A stretch of 59,827 bases of DNA, taken from contig JBAROV010000101.1 of the NCBI GenBank assembly GCA_049642465.1, forward strand, positions 1-59,827, read 5' to 3'. The position numbers and the translations under genes were made by a program. The notes under the pieces are model-generated. The model saw only the letters and a list, made by a program, of their open reading frames with translations. It was not told where the DNA came from and made no database searches. The stretch comes from CAWDPQ01 sp049642465 (GTDB taxonomy: Bacteria; Acidobacteriota; Vicinamibacteria; Vicinamibacterales; 2-12-FULL-66-21). Each line of letters begins with the position of its first letter. Position 1 is the stretch's first letter. Positions 51,525-59,827 of this stretch are shown piece by piece.

Positions 51525-53719
51525 TGCGCCTCCAGGGTGAAAAAGAACGTTGCGCCCTGACCAACCGATGCGTCCGTCCAGATCTGTCCCGCATGCCGCC
51601 GGATGATTCGCTGCACAATGGCGAGTCCCACGCCGGTTCCGGGGAACTCGGTTGCGCGATGCAGCCGCTGGAACGCCCCGAACAGCTTTCCTGCGTGCGA
51701 CATGTCGAACCCGGCACCGTTGTCTCGCACGAAAAGTACGCGACCGTGTTCCAAAAGCGTGCGAGCGCCGAACTCGATCCTCGCGTCATCACGTTTGCCG
51801 GTGAACTTCCAGGCATTTCCCAGGAGGTTGTCGATGGCCACCCGTAACAAGCGCGCGTCGCCGTGAACCCACACGTCTGGTTCGATCCGCCAGTCCACGC
51901 GGCGAGTCGCGTCCTGGTCGCCGAGACGATTCGCGACTTCGCGAACCATCGTTGAGAGGTCCACGTCCGCGCGCGACAGCTCGGCCCGACTGACTCGAGA
52001 GAGTGACAGCAGGTCGTCGATGAGCATGCCCATACGCTGGGCTGCCGCCCGGATCCGCGAGAGGTAGTCGCGTCCGGTCGCGTCGACCCGATCCTGGTAA
52101 TCCTCCGCCAGCGCCTGAGCGAATCCGTCGATGCTTCGCAGCGGAGCGCGAAGGTCGTGCGACACGGAGTAGCTGAAGGCTTCGAGCTCGCGGTTTGCCG
52201 ACGCGAGCTCGGCGGCGTATTGATGCAAGGCGCGCTCAGTCTGTTTCTGATCGGTGATGTCCCGAGCCGCGGCATAGATAGTTCCGTCGTGTGGTCGCGA
52301 GACTGACTTCCAGCTGAGCCACCGGTACGAGCCGTCCTTCGTTCGGTAGCGGTTTTCGAATGCCCGCGTCGTCCAGCCATCCGCTAGCTTCGCGGCTTCG
52401 CCGATCGTGGCCGCCCGGTCGTCAGGGTGAACGAGATCGATGTAAGGAACCGAGGTGAGATCCGCTGACGTCCAGCCCAACACGTCTTCCCACGCGGGAT
52501 TCACGCGACGAAACTTTCCATCGGTTGTCGCAATGCACAACAGGTCGAGCGACAGGCAGAAGAACTGGTCCAGTTCTTTTTGCGCGCGTTCGAGTTCTGC
52601 GGTCCGAGTGTGCACGCGGGCCTCGAGATCGTCGCGCGATTCAGCCACTCTCGAAGCCATCACGTTGAACGCCGCGGCGAGCCGCCCCAGTTCGTCGCCG
52701 CGGTCGATTTCGACGCGCCGACTGTAGTCACCGGCGGCAATCGCGTCCGCCGTCTGAGCGATTTGGTCGAGAGGATTGGTGATTCGTCCGCTGACGGCAT
52801 ACACGGCGAGCGCGCCGAGGGCGGTGAGCACGATCGTGATGGGCAGCATTCGCCGCAGCAGGGTGCGCGCGGGAGAAAGCGTCGTGGCTTCGGGAATGTC
52901 CGTCCACAGCAGCCATGGAGTATTCGGCACCGCGACAGCGGCGCCAAGCCGGACGATGCCCGCCGCGTTCGTGTACGTCGCCGACGAACCGGCGAATGTC
53001 GCTGGCGGCGCGGCGACTGGCGCACTCAGGTCAGTCCACAAATCGCCGGTTGCATTACCCAGCTTCAGTTCGACATCCGCGCCAATCAGTCGAGCGATGA
53101 GACCGACAGCTTGTCCCGACGAAAGCGATCGTTCGACTGAAAGAAAGCCGATTGGAGCGGAGGTGTGAGCGGATTGGATCGTAACGGTCGTGTGATACGA
53201 GACTCGTCCACCAGCAGAGCCCAGCGGGCTGATGCCAGCCGGTGACATTGCCCGCGAAACCGAATCGTCAGCTGCGATGCTAGCCTCGCCTCCCGCTCCT
53301 GCCGCTCGTCCGTGAGGCTGGCCGGCCGCATCGTAGAGCCGCACGACGACCTGCCGGTTGCGCGACGCGAAGGAGTGAAGTGCCGCTGGGACGCTTTCAT
53401 TAGAGACTGATGTGCGGACTCTCTCGATGATCTCAGGATCAGCCGCGAGCCGCTTCGCGTCGGCAAGACGGGCCGCTGCTGACTGGCCCAGGAGTTCCGC
53501 GACTTGCCCTCCCGCGGCGGTCAGGCGTTCAGCCCCACTGATTCGCAGCGCCTGTTTCACTTCGTGGTACGCCATCCACGAGAACACGCCGCCAAGCGCG
53601 CCGACGAGCGCGAAAATCAGGAGCGGCAATCGGCGGCGAAGCGAGTACTGGCGCGCCGGCCGCATTGATTCGGCCAGGCCCACTCCGCCGAGCGAATCAA
53701 CCAGGCTCTTGGACGTCAT
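51521..53719 (-). CDS. Membrane sensor histidine kinase (extracytoplasmic sensor-HAMP-PAS-HisKA-HATPase)
   Basis: 732 residues from the ATG reading MTSKSL; GTG 19 codons earlier or ATG 18 codons later are alternatives, since no start has a strong ribosome site. A transmembrane helix (about 35-53, LPLLIFALVGALGGVFSW), an extracytoplasmic sensor of about 230 residues, a second helix (about 290-310), HAMP, PAS (about 390-495, FFCLSLDLLCIATTDGKF), HisKA with phospho-His about 521 in YSVSHDLRAPL, and HATPase (NLLGNAWKFT, DNGAGFDM, GTGVGLAIV). First gene of the six-gene signalling operon; senses an unknown extracellular cue. About 190 bases without a gene separate it from the GH97 gene. Confidence 0.9.
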   Translation of the reverse strand: MTSKSLVDSLGGVGLAESMRPARQYSLRRRLPLLIFALVGALGGVFSWMAYHEVKQALRISGAERLTAAGGQVAELLGQSAAARLADAKRLAADPEIIERVRTSVSNESVPAALHSFASRNRQVVVRLYDAAGQPHGRAAGAGGEASIAADDSVSRAMSPAGISPLGSAGGRVSYHTTVTIQSAHTSAPIGFLSVERSLSSGQAVGLIARLIGADVELKLGNATGDLWTDLSAPVAAPPATFAGSSATYTNAAGIVRLGAAVAVPNTPWLLWTDIPEATTLSPARTLLRRMLPITIVLTALGALAVYAVSGRITNPLDQIAQTADAIAAGDYSRRVEIDRGDELGRLAAAFNVMASRVAESRDDLEARVHTRTAELERAQKELDQFFCLSLDLLCIATTDGKFRRVNPAWEDVLGWTSADLTSVPYIDLVHPDDRAATIGEAAKLADGWTTRAFENRYRTKDGSYRWLSWKSVSRPHDGTIYAAARDITDQKQTERALHQYAAELASANRELEAFSYSVSHDLRAPLRSIDGFAQALAEDYQDRVDATGRDYLSRIRAAAQRMGMLIDDLLSLSRVSRAELSRADVDLSTMVREVANRLGDQDATRRVDWRIEPDVWVHGDARLLRVAIDNLLGNAWKFTGKRDDARIEFGARTLLEHGRVLFVRDNGAGFDMSHAGKLFGAFQRLHRATEFPGTGVGLAIVQRIIRRHAGQIWTDASVGQGATFFFTLEAQ

Positions 53720-53911
53720 GAGGCTTCTCGACCAGCCACCCTCTGGCAGGAGACCGCCGCCGCGGTTCTCGATCACGAATCTGCAACGAGGTGTTCCGAT
53801 CTAACGCAGATAGCGACCCATCCGCGTTGTGGATTGCGCGGTTCGGCACGATCCGCGAAACGTTCTGATGCAGAGGAGCAAAGGACGGGCCGAAGTCGCG
53901 GCTGACGCTGG

Positions 53912-55813
53912 TCAGTCGCGGGCGACTCGGACCACAAAGCCCCCTGATGCGCGCATCGGGAGGGTGAGGGGCTTCGTCACAGCCCGCGACTCCACTTCGA
54001 CCGCGCCGGATTCGTCGAGCTTGTCCCGGACGATGAGCGCGCGGCGAGAGCCGGACGGCAGGAATGAGAGATCGAGATTGATCGTACGTTCGGTGGGGCC
54101 GTTCATCGCGGCGATGAACCAGCGGTTGCCGCTCCGACGTGCGAAGAGGGCAAGCTCCCCGATCTCAGAAGGCGGGAGTACTCGGGTTTCATCCCACACG
54201 CTGGGGATGGATTTGATCATCTCAACGGCGGGGTTCGCAAGGAACGAGGCAGGGTTGCCGCCATACACCAGAACGGGCGATGTGAGGATGACGGCGCTTG
54301 CGATCTGATGCGCCCAGCTCGTCTCCTTACGACGTTCGCCGAAGACGACCGGCGTGTAGTCGGCGTGCCCTGCGAGCATTCGAACGAATGGGAACGTCGT
54401 GTTGAATGCGCCCCATGCTTCCATCCGACGGTGCTCGAGTCCGAAGATCCCTTCACGTGTCATCTCGTTGGGCCAGGTGCGCGACTCTCCGGCTGGTTTG
54501 TTGGCGCCATGAAAGTTGATCATCAGATGGTGTTCCGCCGCGTCGCGCAGCACCGCCTGATACAGATCGATCACTTCCTTGGCTTCGTGATCGAAGAAGT
54601 CCACCTTCACGCCTTTCACCCCGATCTTCTCGAGCGCAGCGAATAGTTCGCGGCGCTTCGTGGGATCTCCGAGCGTGTTGCGATGCCGCCAGACCCAGAC
54701 GTCCACGTTGCGGGCTCTTGAGTACTCGACGACGTCGCGCAACTCGGCTTCCGACCACTTCTGCCACTGTCCCTCGATAATCTGATGTTCGAATCCCAGT
54801 TCACTCGCCAGGCGCGAGAACTCTTTGATACCGCCGACGGAGCTTTCACCGCCGTCGAGGTACCGCCACACCGCGCGCCCGGGCCGAAGCCATGGGGTTC
54901 GGCTGCCTTGTGGAAAAAGCGTCTTGTCCGGCGTTGGACACAGATTGTGAATGGCGTCGCTGTTGACCAGCGTGTTGAGGTCGCGGCCGGCCATCACGAC
55001 ACGCCACGGCGTCGTGATGGTGCCTTCGAGCGCAGCCGGCGCTGACAAGCGCTTGATGTTCTCGTCGCCGAATCGCAGCTTGAACGGGTAATTCGGCGGA
55101 TGACTGTGTCCCAGTCGCTCTCGATAGCCGCGCTGACCATCGGCCTGGAGCGCCATACCAGCGTAATCACGAACGTCGGCTTCCGAAATCGCCGCGTAGC
55201 CAGTATCGCCGGGAAGTTTGAACGTGACCGGTGGAGCGGCCCAGTCCGCGTCCGGCACGTCCTCGATGCGCCGGCGTTCGTACACCGCTTCGTAGTGATC
55301 GCCAAGTCCGTGCGACCAGACGATGCTTCCGGCAGGCAGTCTGAACGACATGCCCGCATCGGGCACCCGCGAGCCTTGACCGGGAACGATGAACCGCACA
55401 GAGGCCGAATCGTCCGACGCACGCACGTCAATCGTGTAGAGCGTTTTCGACGCGTCATGCCTCACACGAATTCGCGTGCCGTTGGCCCGATTCACCGCTT
55501 CCGAGTGCGCGCCGCGCCACGGATACTTTTCATCGACGCGATAGTTCTCCGCGCGGGTGATCACCGCGCCCCGACCGAGATCCTGACCGTCGAGGACCAA
55601 GCCAAGGTCGGACGGCTCGAGGACTGATTTTCCGGCGAGCGTCACACTCCAGGTGAGTCGGCCGGCGACGGACGCGACGGCAATCCCCAGCTGCTTGCGC
55701 GGGCCGGAGAGCTGGACGGGGCCAAGCGAGCTCCGTCCTTGCGGCGGCGTGGCGCCAAGCGCGATAAACAGGAAGCCGAGAACGGCGACGCGGGCGCTGA
55801 TCGTCCGAAGCAT
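53912..55813 (-). CDS. GH97 family glycoside hydrolase, probable retaining alpha-galactosidase type
   Basis: 633-residue secreted enzyme; signal peptide about 1-21. N-terminal beta-sandwich (about 30-280), catalytic (beta/alpha)8 barrel (about 290-560), small C-terminal beta domain. In GH97 the catalytic nucleophile of retaining alpha-galactosidases is an Asp in VKVDF, present here as GVKVDFFD (Asp405), and WPNE with Glu450 is conserved. Inverting alpha-glucosidases (SusB) lack that Asp, so the retaining branch is favoured. Substrate specificity is inferred from this residue alone. It could be read into the signalling operon on the same strand, but a gap of about 190 bases lies between. Confidence 0.87.
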   Translation of the reverse strand: MLRTISARVAVLGFLFIALGATPPQGRSSLGPVQLSGPRKQLGIAVASVAGRLTWSVTLAGKSVLEPSDLGLVLDGQDLGRGAVITRAENYRVDEKYPWRGAHSEAVNRANGTRIRVRHDASKTLYTIDVRASDDSASVRFIVPGQGSRVPDAGMSFRLPAGSIVWSHGLGDHYEAVYERRRIEDVPDADWAAPPVTFKLPGDTGYAAISEADVRDYAGMALQADGQRGYRERLGHSHPPNYPFKLRFGDENIKRLSAPAALEGTITTPWRVVMAGRDLNTLVNSDAIHNLCPTPDKTLFPQGSRTPWLRPGRAVWRYLDGGESSVGGIKEFSRLASELGFEHQIIEGQWQKWSEAELRDVVEYSRARNVDVWVWRHRNTLGDPTKRRELFAALEKIGVKGVKVDFFDHEAKEVIDLYQAVLRDAAEHHLMINFHGANKPAGESRTWPNEMTREGIFGLEHRRMEAWGAFNTTFPFVRMLAGHADYTPVVFGERRKETSWAHQIASAVILTSPVLVYGGNPASFLANPAVEMIKSIPSVWDETRVLPPSEIGELALFARRSGNRWFIAAMNGPTERTINLDLSFLPSGSRRALIVRDKLDESGAVEVESRAVTKPLTLPMRASGGFVVRVARD

Positions 55814-55828
55814 GGCGCGCAGAATACC

Positions 55829-55954
55829 AGCCTTCGCGCTCCGCGCTTCGGCTAGGCAGGCTGTGGCGGTAAAAATGGCCGCGGCCCTGCCCGCTTAGCC
55901 GCCCAGCGCTAAGAGCCTTGCTCGCCGAAGCGGGCGCAGCCGCGGAGGTGGGTG
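55829..55954. repeat. Dispersed GC-rich repeat, family 2, facing pair of copies
   Basis: CCTTCGCGCTCCGCGCTTCGGC (55831-55852) is the complement of the family 2 core. GCCGAAGCGGGCGCAGCCGCGGAGGTGGG (55924-55952) is a divergent copy in the opposite direction. Between them are the palindrome GGCCGCGGCC (about 55878-55887) and the small hairpin CTTAGC...GCTAAG (55894-55913). The pair lies in the divergent gap between the GH97 and receptor 5 genes. Confidence 0.6.
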
Positions 55955-56098
55955 GCGCAAAACGTGCGTAACAGTACCAAACTTCAACCCGTGCAGGCTG
56001 TCGTGATAGTTTCACGGCACATTCGCGCAGGGTTCGTTGATACCGGACACGCTTCAAACCGACTTTTTGAACTGATTACCCGGCATTTTGGAGGGAGC

Positions 56099-59000
56099 AT
56101 GAGACGGATGTTTGGTCATTCTCCGATCTGGGCGACGGCGTGTGCCCTCACCCCGCTGATCGTCGTCCTGCTGACGGCGGCCGGCGCCTCGGCTCAGGAC
56201 TTTCGCGGCGCCGTGACTGGCCGCGTGACCGACCAGTCCGGCGGCGTCCTGCCCGGCGTCACCGTGACGGTCACCAATAAGGAGACAAACGTCTCCAGCG
56301 ACACGGTCACCAACGAGACCGGCACCTATTCACTGTTGTACCTGCAGCCCGGCACCTACACGGTCAGCGCGGAGCTGCAAGGGTTCAAGAAGATGAGCCG
56401 CGAGAACGTCGAGGTACGGCTCGGCGATCGGCTCGAGCTCGATTTCAGGCTGGAGGTCGGCCGACTCGAGGAAGTCGTCACGGTGGCTGCCGATACGCCG
56501 CTCCTCGAAACGCGAAGCGGTTCAGCCGGCCAGGTGATCGACGAAAAGCGCATCGCGCTGATGCCGCTATCCGACGGCAATCCGTTCGTCCTCGCGCGGC
56601 TCGCGCCGGGCGTCGCCTATCACGGAGACCTGAAGTTCTCGCGTCCGTTCGACAATGCCGGCACGTCGGATTTCACGGCCGATGGAGGTCCTGGACGCAA
56701 CGAATTCACCCTCGACGGTTCGCCCAACATGGCGAACGGGCGTCGCGTGGCGTTCGTGCCGCCGGCGGGCGCGGTTCAGGAATTCAAGGTCGAAACCGCG
56801 ACGTTCGATGCGCAGCAGGGTCACACCGCGGGCGCAACAGTCAACGTCACGCTCAAGAGCGGCACCAACCGTTTGAAGGGCGACGGCTACTATCACTATC
56901 GCGACGAAGCGCTGTCGGGCAACGACTTCTTCCTCGAGCGCGCCGGACGTCCGAAGGACACCCTCGAATACAAGCGCTACGGGTTCACCGCGGGTGGGCC
57001 CGCCCTGATCGGCAAGCTGTATGACGGCCGCGATCGGACGTTCTTCTTCACCGCATTCGAGTGGCTGTACGACCAGTTCCCGGAGCCGGGGCAGTTCACG
57101 GTTCCGACCGAAGCCGAGCGCAACGGAGACTTCTCGGCGCTCCTGTCGCAGGGCATCATTATTTATGATCCGCTGACCGCTGTCCGGCTGTCGAACGGAC
57201 GGATCGAGCGGCAGCCGTTCCCCAACAACGTCATTCCGGGGAACCGCATCAGTCCGATCGCTCGTGAATATCTCAAGTACTATCCGATGCCGAACCAGGC
57301 CGGCACCGCGACCGGCCTCAACAACTTCATCACCAGCAATCCGCGCGGCGATGATTTCTATTCGATGAACTACCGCGTGGATCACAACCTCACGGACAAA
57401 CAGCGGTTCTTCGTCCGCTACTCACGCAACAACCGGCGCGAGAACCGGGGCAACTGGACGGGGGAAGTCAACGGCATCCGCCCGACGGGCAATTTCCTGT
57501 TCCGCATCAATGATGCGGTCAACGTGGATCACGTCTGGACGATGACGCCGGCCTCGCTGCTGAACGTCAGGGCGAGCTGGTCGCGGTTCCAGGAACCCAG
57601 CATTAGACAGCACCAGGGATTGTTCGATCCAGCGAGCCTCGGATTTCCATCGGCGGCGACACAGTACTTCGGCGCGAATCGATACTTCCCGCGCTTTGAA
57701 TTCGACGACGGATCGTTCAGCGATATGGGTGACACCTTTGCCGGCGGGACAACGGCGAGCATTTACTCGCTTCAGCCGACCTTTACCCACGCCCGTGGCA
57801 ACCACAGCTTCCGCTCCGGCGCCGACATCCGGGTCTACCGCGAGGTCGGCACGCCAAGCCTCCACTCGGCTGGTCGATACGATTTCGGCCGCGGTAGTAC
57901 GTCGCTCTTCACGAAACAGTTCGACAATTCGTCAGCGGCGCCAATCGGCCAGGATCTCGCTGCCCTGCTGCTCGGCTATCCGAGCGGCGGTTTAATCGAT
58001 CGGAGCGCCGATCGGTTCAATCAGGTTGTCTACGGAGGCGTGTTCTTCCAGGATGACTGGCGCGTCAGCAGCCGGTTGACACTCAATCTCGGTCTTCGCT
58101 GGGAATATGAAGGAGCGCCGACCGAACGATTCAACCGCAACGTGCGCGGGTGGGATCCGGAGGCGCAGCTGGCGATTACGGCTGCCGCCCAGACGGCGTA
58201 CGCAGCAAACCCGATCCCTGAGATTGCGCCGAGCGCATTCCGTGTCCGCGGCGGGCTCACGTTTGCGAGCGACAGCCATCGCGGCACGTTCAACCCCGAC
58301 ATGAACAACTTCCAGCCTCGGGTCGGCTTCGCCTACCAGTTGAACCAGAAGACCGTCCTGCGCGGTGGCTGGGCCGTCTACACGGTGCCGGCGCTGTTCG
58401 ACATCAGCGGCCTCTACCAGCCGGGGTTCTCCGCTCCGACGAGCCTCGTGCCATCGCCCGACACGGGTCTGACGATTCGCTCGACGCTGGCGAATCCGTT
58501 TCCCGACGGCGTGGCCGACCCGCCCGGCAGCAGCCTCGGTCCGAATACATTCCTCGGCCGCGGCATCGGCCGTTTCAACGACCAGCTCGATTACGTGAGC
58601 GGTCAGTCAATGCGGTGGTCGCTCAGCGTGCAGCGCGAACTGCCGGGACAATGGGTGTTCGAAGGGGCGTACGTCGCCAGCCGGAGCTACGACCTGTCCA
58701 CGGACTTCAACCTGAACGCTGTGCCGCGCAACTACCTCTCAACCAGCCCGATTCGCGATCAGGCGAGGGTTGACTTCCTCACGGCGAATGTGACGAACCC
58801 GTTCCGTGGTCTGCTGCCCGGCGAAGGGCTGAACAGCAACACGACACAGCGCCAGAATCTGCTCCGGCCGTACCCGCAGTTTGGCAACATCGACGTGCGG
58901 CGCTACGACGGATCGAGCCGGTTCGACTCGGCGCAGTTCCGTCTCGAAAGGCGCTTCAGCGCGGGCTACACCGTGCTGACCAGCTATACGTGGTCGGATT

Positions 59001-59653
59001 TCACGGAAAAGGTCACCCGGTTGAATGACACGGATCCGGATTTCGAGGAGCGCCTGAACGACACGCAGCTTCCGCACCGTCTCGTGGTCAACGGCATCCT
59101 GGAGCTGCCGTTCGGTCGCGGACGCCGCTGGGCGAGCGACGCGAACCCGGTGCTCAATGCCTTCATCGGCAACTGGAGCGTCTCGGCGATCTGGAACTGG
59201 CAGGCTGGCCGCCCGAACTTGTCGATGGGGAACGTCTACTACAACGGCGACATCACGCAGCTCAAGACTAAGTACACGGACAACCCCGACGTGCCGGTGT
59301 TCGACACCAGCGGCTTCTACTTCACCGACGCCGCGGTGATGACCAACGGCCAGATCGATCCGGCCAAGCAGCGCGGCGATCAGCGGATCCGCCTCGCGAA
59401 CAACGTTCGCACCACGCCGTCCCGCTGGGACGGCCTCCGCGGTCCGCGTTACACGAACTGGGACATGTCGTTCGTGAAAGGCTTTGACATGGGACGCGTC
59501 CGTGCGCAGTTCCACATCGAGCTCTACAACGCGTTCAACAACGTGTTCTTCAACAACCCGAACCTGGATCCAACGAGCGCGAATTTCGGCAAGGTGTCGA
59601 GCCAGAACAATCTGCCGCGCAACATCCAGATCGGCACGAAGATCGTCTTCTGA
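56099..59653 (+). CDS. Oar-like TonB-dependent receptor 5
   Basis: 1184-residue receptor. Signal peptide about 1-33 (ending GASAQ), carboxypeptidase-regulatory domain about 36-125 (GRVTDQSGGVLPGVTVTV), plug about 130-265 (FTLDGSPNMANGRR) and barrel ending IGTKIVF. The start was placed at MRRMFG because GGAGGGAG precedes it; a longer frame from 55952 runs through the dispersed repeat. Divergent from the GH97 gene, so the two may serve the same alpha-galactoside-like substrate; this is inferred from proximity. Confidence 0.92.
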   Translation: MRRMFGHSPIWATACALTPLIVVLLTAAGASAQDFRGAVTGRVTDQSGGVLPGVTVTVTNKETNVSSDTVTNETGTYSLLYLQPGTYTVSAELQGFKKMSRENVEVRLGDRLELDFRLEVGRLEEVVTVAADTPLLETRSGSAGQVIDEKRIALMPLSDGNPFVLARLAPGVAYHGDLKFSRPFDNAGTSDFTADGGPGRNEFTLDGSPNMANGRRVAFVPPAGAVQEFKVETATFDAQQGHTAGATVNVTLKSGTNRLKGDGYYHYRDEALSGNDFFLERAGRPKDTLEYKRYGFTAGGPALIGKLYDGRDRTFFFTAFEWLYDQFPEPGQFTVPTEAERNGDFSALLSQGIIIYDPLTAVRLSNGRIERQPFPNNVIPGNRISPIAREYLKYYPMPNQAGTATGLNNFITSNPRGDDFYSMNYRVDHNLTDKQRFFVRYSRNNRRENRGNWTGEVNGIRPTGNFLFRINDAVNVDHVWTMTPASLLNVRASWSRFQEPSIRQHQGLFDPASLGFPSAATQYFGANRYFPRFEFDDGSFSDMGDTFAGGTTASIYSLQPTFTHARGNHSFRSGADIRVYREVGTPSLHSAGRYDFGRGSTSLFTKQFDNSSAAPIGQDLAALLLGYPSGGLIDRSADRFNQVVYGGVFFQDDWRVSSRLTLNLGLRWEYEGAPTERFNRNVRGWDPEAQLAITAAAQTAYAANPIPEIAPSAFRVRGGLTFASDSHRGTFNPDMNNFQPRVGFAYQLNQKTVLRGGWAVYTVPALFDISGLYQPGFSAPTSLVPSPDTGLTIRSTLANPFPDGVADPPGSSLGPNTFLGRGIGRFNDQLDYVSGQSMRWSLSVQRELPGQWVFEGAYVASRSYDLSTDFNLNAVPRNYLSTSPIRDQARVDFLTANVTNPFRGLLPGEGLNSNTTQRQNLLRPYPQFGNIDVRRYDGSSRFDSAQFRLERRFSAGYTVLTSYTWSDFTEKVTRLNDTDPDFEERLNDTQLPHRLVVNGILELPFGRGRRWASDANPVLNAFIGNWSVSAIWNWQAGRPNLSMGNVYYNGDITQLKTKYTDNPDVPVFDTSGFYFTDAAVMTNGQIDPAKQRGDQRIRLANNVRTTPSRWDGLRGPRYTNWDMSFVKGFDMGRVRAQFHIELYNAFNNVFFNNPNLDPTSANFGKVSSQNNLPRNIQIGTKIVF

Positions 59654-59655
59654 CA

Positions 59656-59823
59656 GGAGGTCAGGAGATCAGGAGGAAATGGACAGGAGGTAAGGAGCTC
59701 AGGAGAGAGTCCGTGCCAGACCCGGTCCGCGTTACCGTGTCCGCCGAACGCGGGCCGGGTCTGGCACGGACTTTCCTGAGCTCTTGATCTCCTGTTTATT
59801 TTTCTTCTGATCTCCTCACCTCC
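59656..59823. terminator. Four-layer concentric inverted repeat after receptor 5
   Basis: Nested exact pairs: GGAGGT/ACCTCC (59656-59661, 59818-59823), AGGAGATCAG/CTGATCTCCT (59663-59672, 59807-59816), GAGCTCAGGA/TCCTGAGCTC (59695-59704, 59774-59783), and a 26-pair core with one wobble starting AGTCCGTGCCAGACCCGG (59708-59733 with 59747-59772). Outer arms are CAGGAG words. It begins three bases after the receptor stop, and a T-rich stretch (59793-59807) follows the core. Terminator role inferred. Confidence 0.8.
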
Positions 59824-59827
59824 GGTG

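Noticed and set aside
31439..53719. The GTGA/ATGA overlaps as a special regulatory signal
   Set aside because: Four-base stop/start overlaps are common in compact bacterial operons; they support coupling but are not unusual by themselves.
1..59827. tRNA, rRNA, riboswitch, phage or transposase genes
   Set aside because: None was recognised in either strand by reading; a covariance-model search would be needed to exclude small RNAs.

Overview
The window looks like a piece of an Acidobacteriota chromosome, most likely class Vicinamibacteria. The evidence is GC-rich coding DNA, five very large Oar-like TonB-dependent receptors (carboxypeptidase-regulatory domain, plug, barrel) without SusD partners, three secreted proteins of the VWFA-related family typical of acidobacteria, several FG-GAP/VCBS-ASPIC/UnbV proteins, and many structured intergenic repeats. 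No rRNA, tRNA, CRISPR array, transposase or prophage gene was seen.

Layout. 1-3744: L-rhamnose catabolism (rhamnulokinase and a fused rhamnulose-1-phosphate aldolase/lactaldehyde dehydrogenase). 3755-5847 (-): zinc alcohol dehydrogenase coupled to an SRPBCC membrane protein. 6271-11358 (+): ROK regulator, a GTTCAGA repeat array, a small regulator-like protein and receptor 1. 11507-15016 (-): receptor 2. 15237-19418 (-): 5-dehydro-4-deoxyglucarate dehydratase coupled to two FG-GAP proteins. 19671-21266 (-): a clan-A glycosidase-like protein. 21542-23767 (+): a TPR/FG-GAP/UnbV protein. 23831-25619: an island of two VapBC-type toxin-antitoxin pairs, a deleted Fic gene and a gene remnant. 25700-33756 (-): five coupled genes, two TPR and three VWFA-related. 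33873-44033: receptor 3, a NarL-type two-component pair and divergent receptor 4. 44081-45007 (-): an uncharacterised lipoprotein. 45181-53719 (-): six coupled genes with two histidine kinases, two stand-alone receivers, a Ser/Thr kinase ending in a BRCT domain and a DUF5916 outer-membrane protein. 53912-55813 (-): a GH97 glycosidase. 56099-59653 (+): receptor 5.

How the genes fit together. The region reads as a set of glycan and sugar acid uptake and degradation modules. Large receptors import oligosaccharides or peptides, secreted glycosidases (GH97, GH5-like) act on polymers, and cytoplasmic enzymes (RhaB, RhaD, KdgD) finish the breakdown. ROK, NarL-type and hybrid signalling proteins probably control expression. 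Substrate assignments beyond rhamnose and glucarate are inference.

The most unusual signals are outside the genes. At least seven gene borders carry concentric inverted repeats built from short degenerate words. The word differs at almost every locus but the architecture is the same. Three further families of dispersed GC-rich palindromic repeats are present. Among genes, the six-gene His-Asp/Ser-Thr kinase-BRCT/DUF5916 operon and the VWFA/TPR operon, whose VWFA domains lack a normal metal-binding motif, are the best candidates for undescribed systems.
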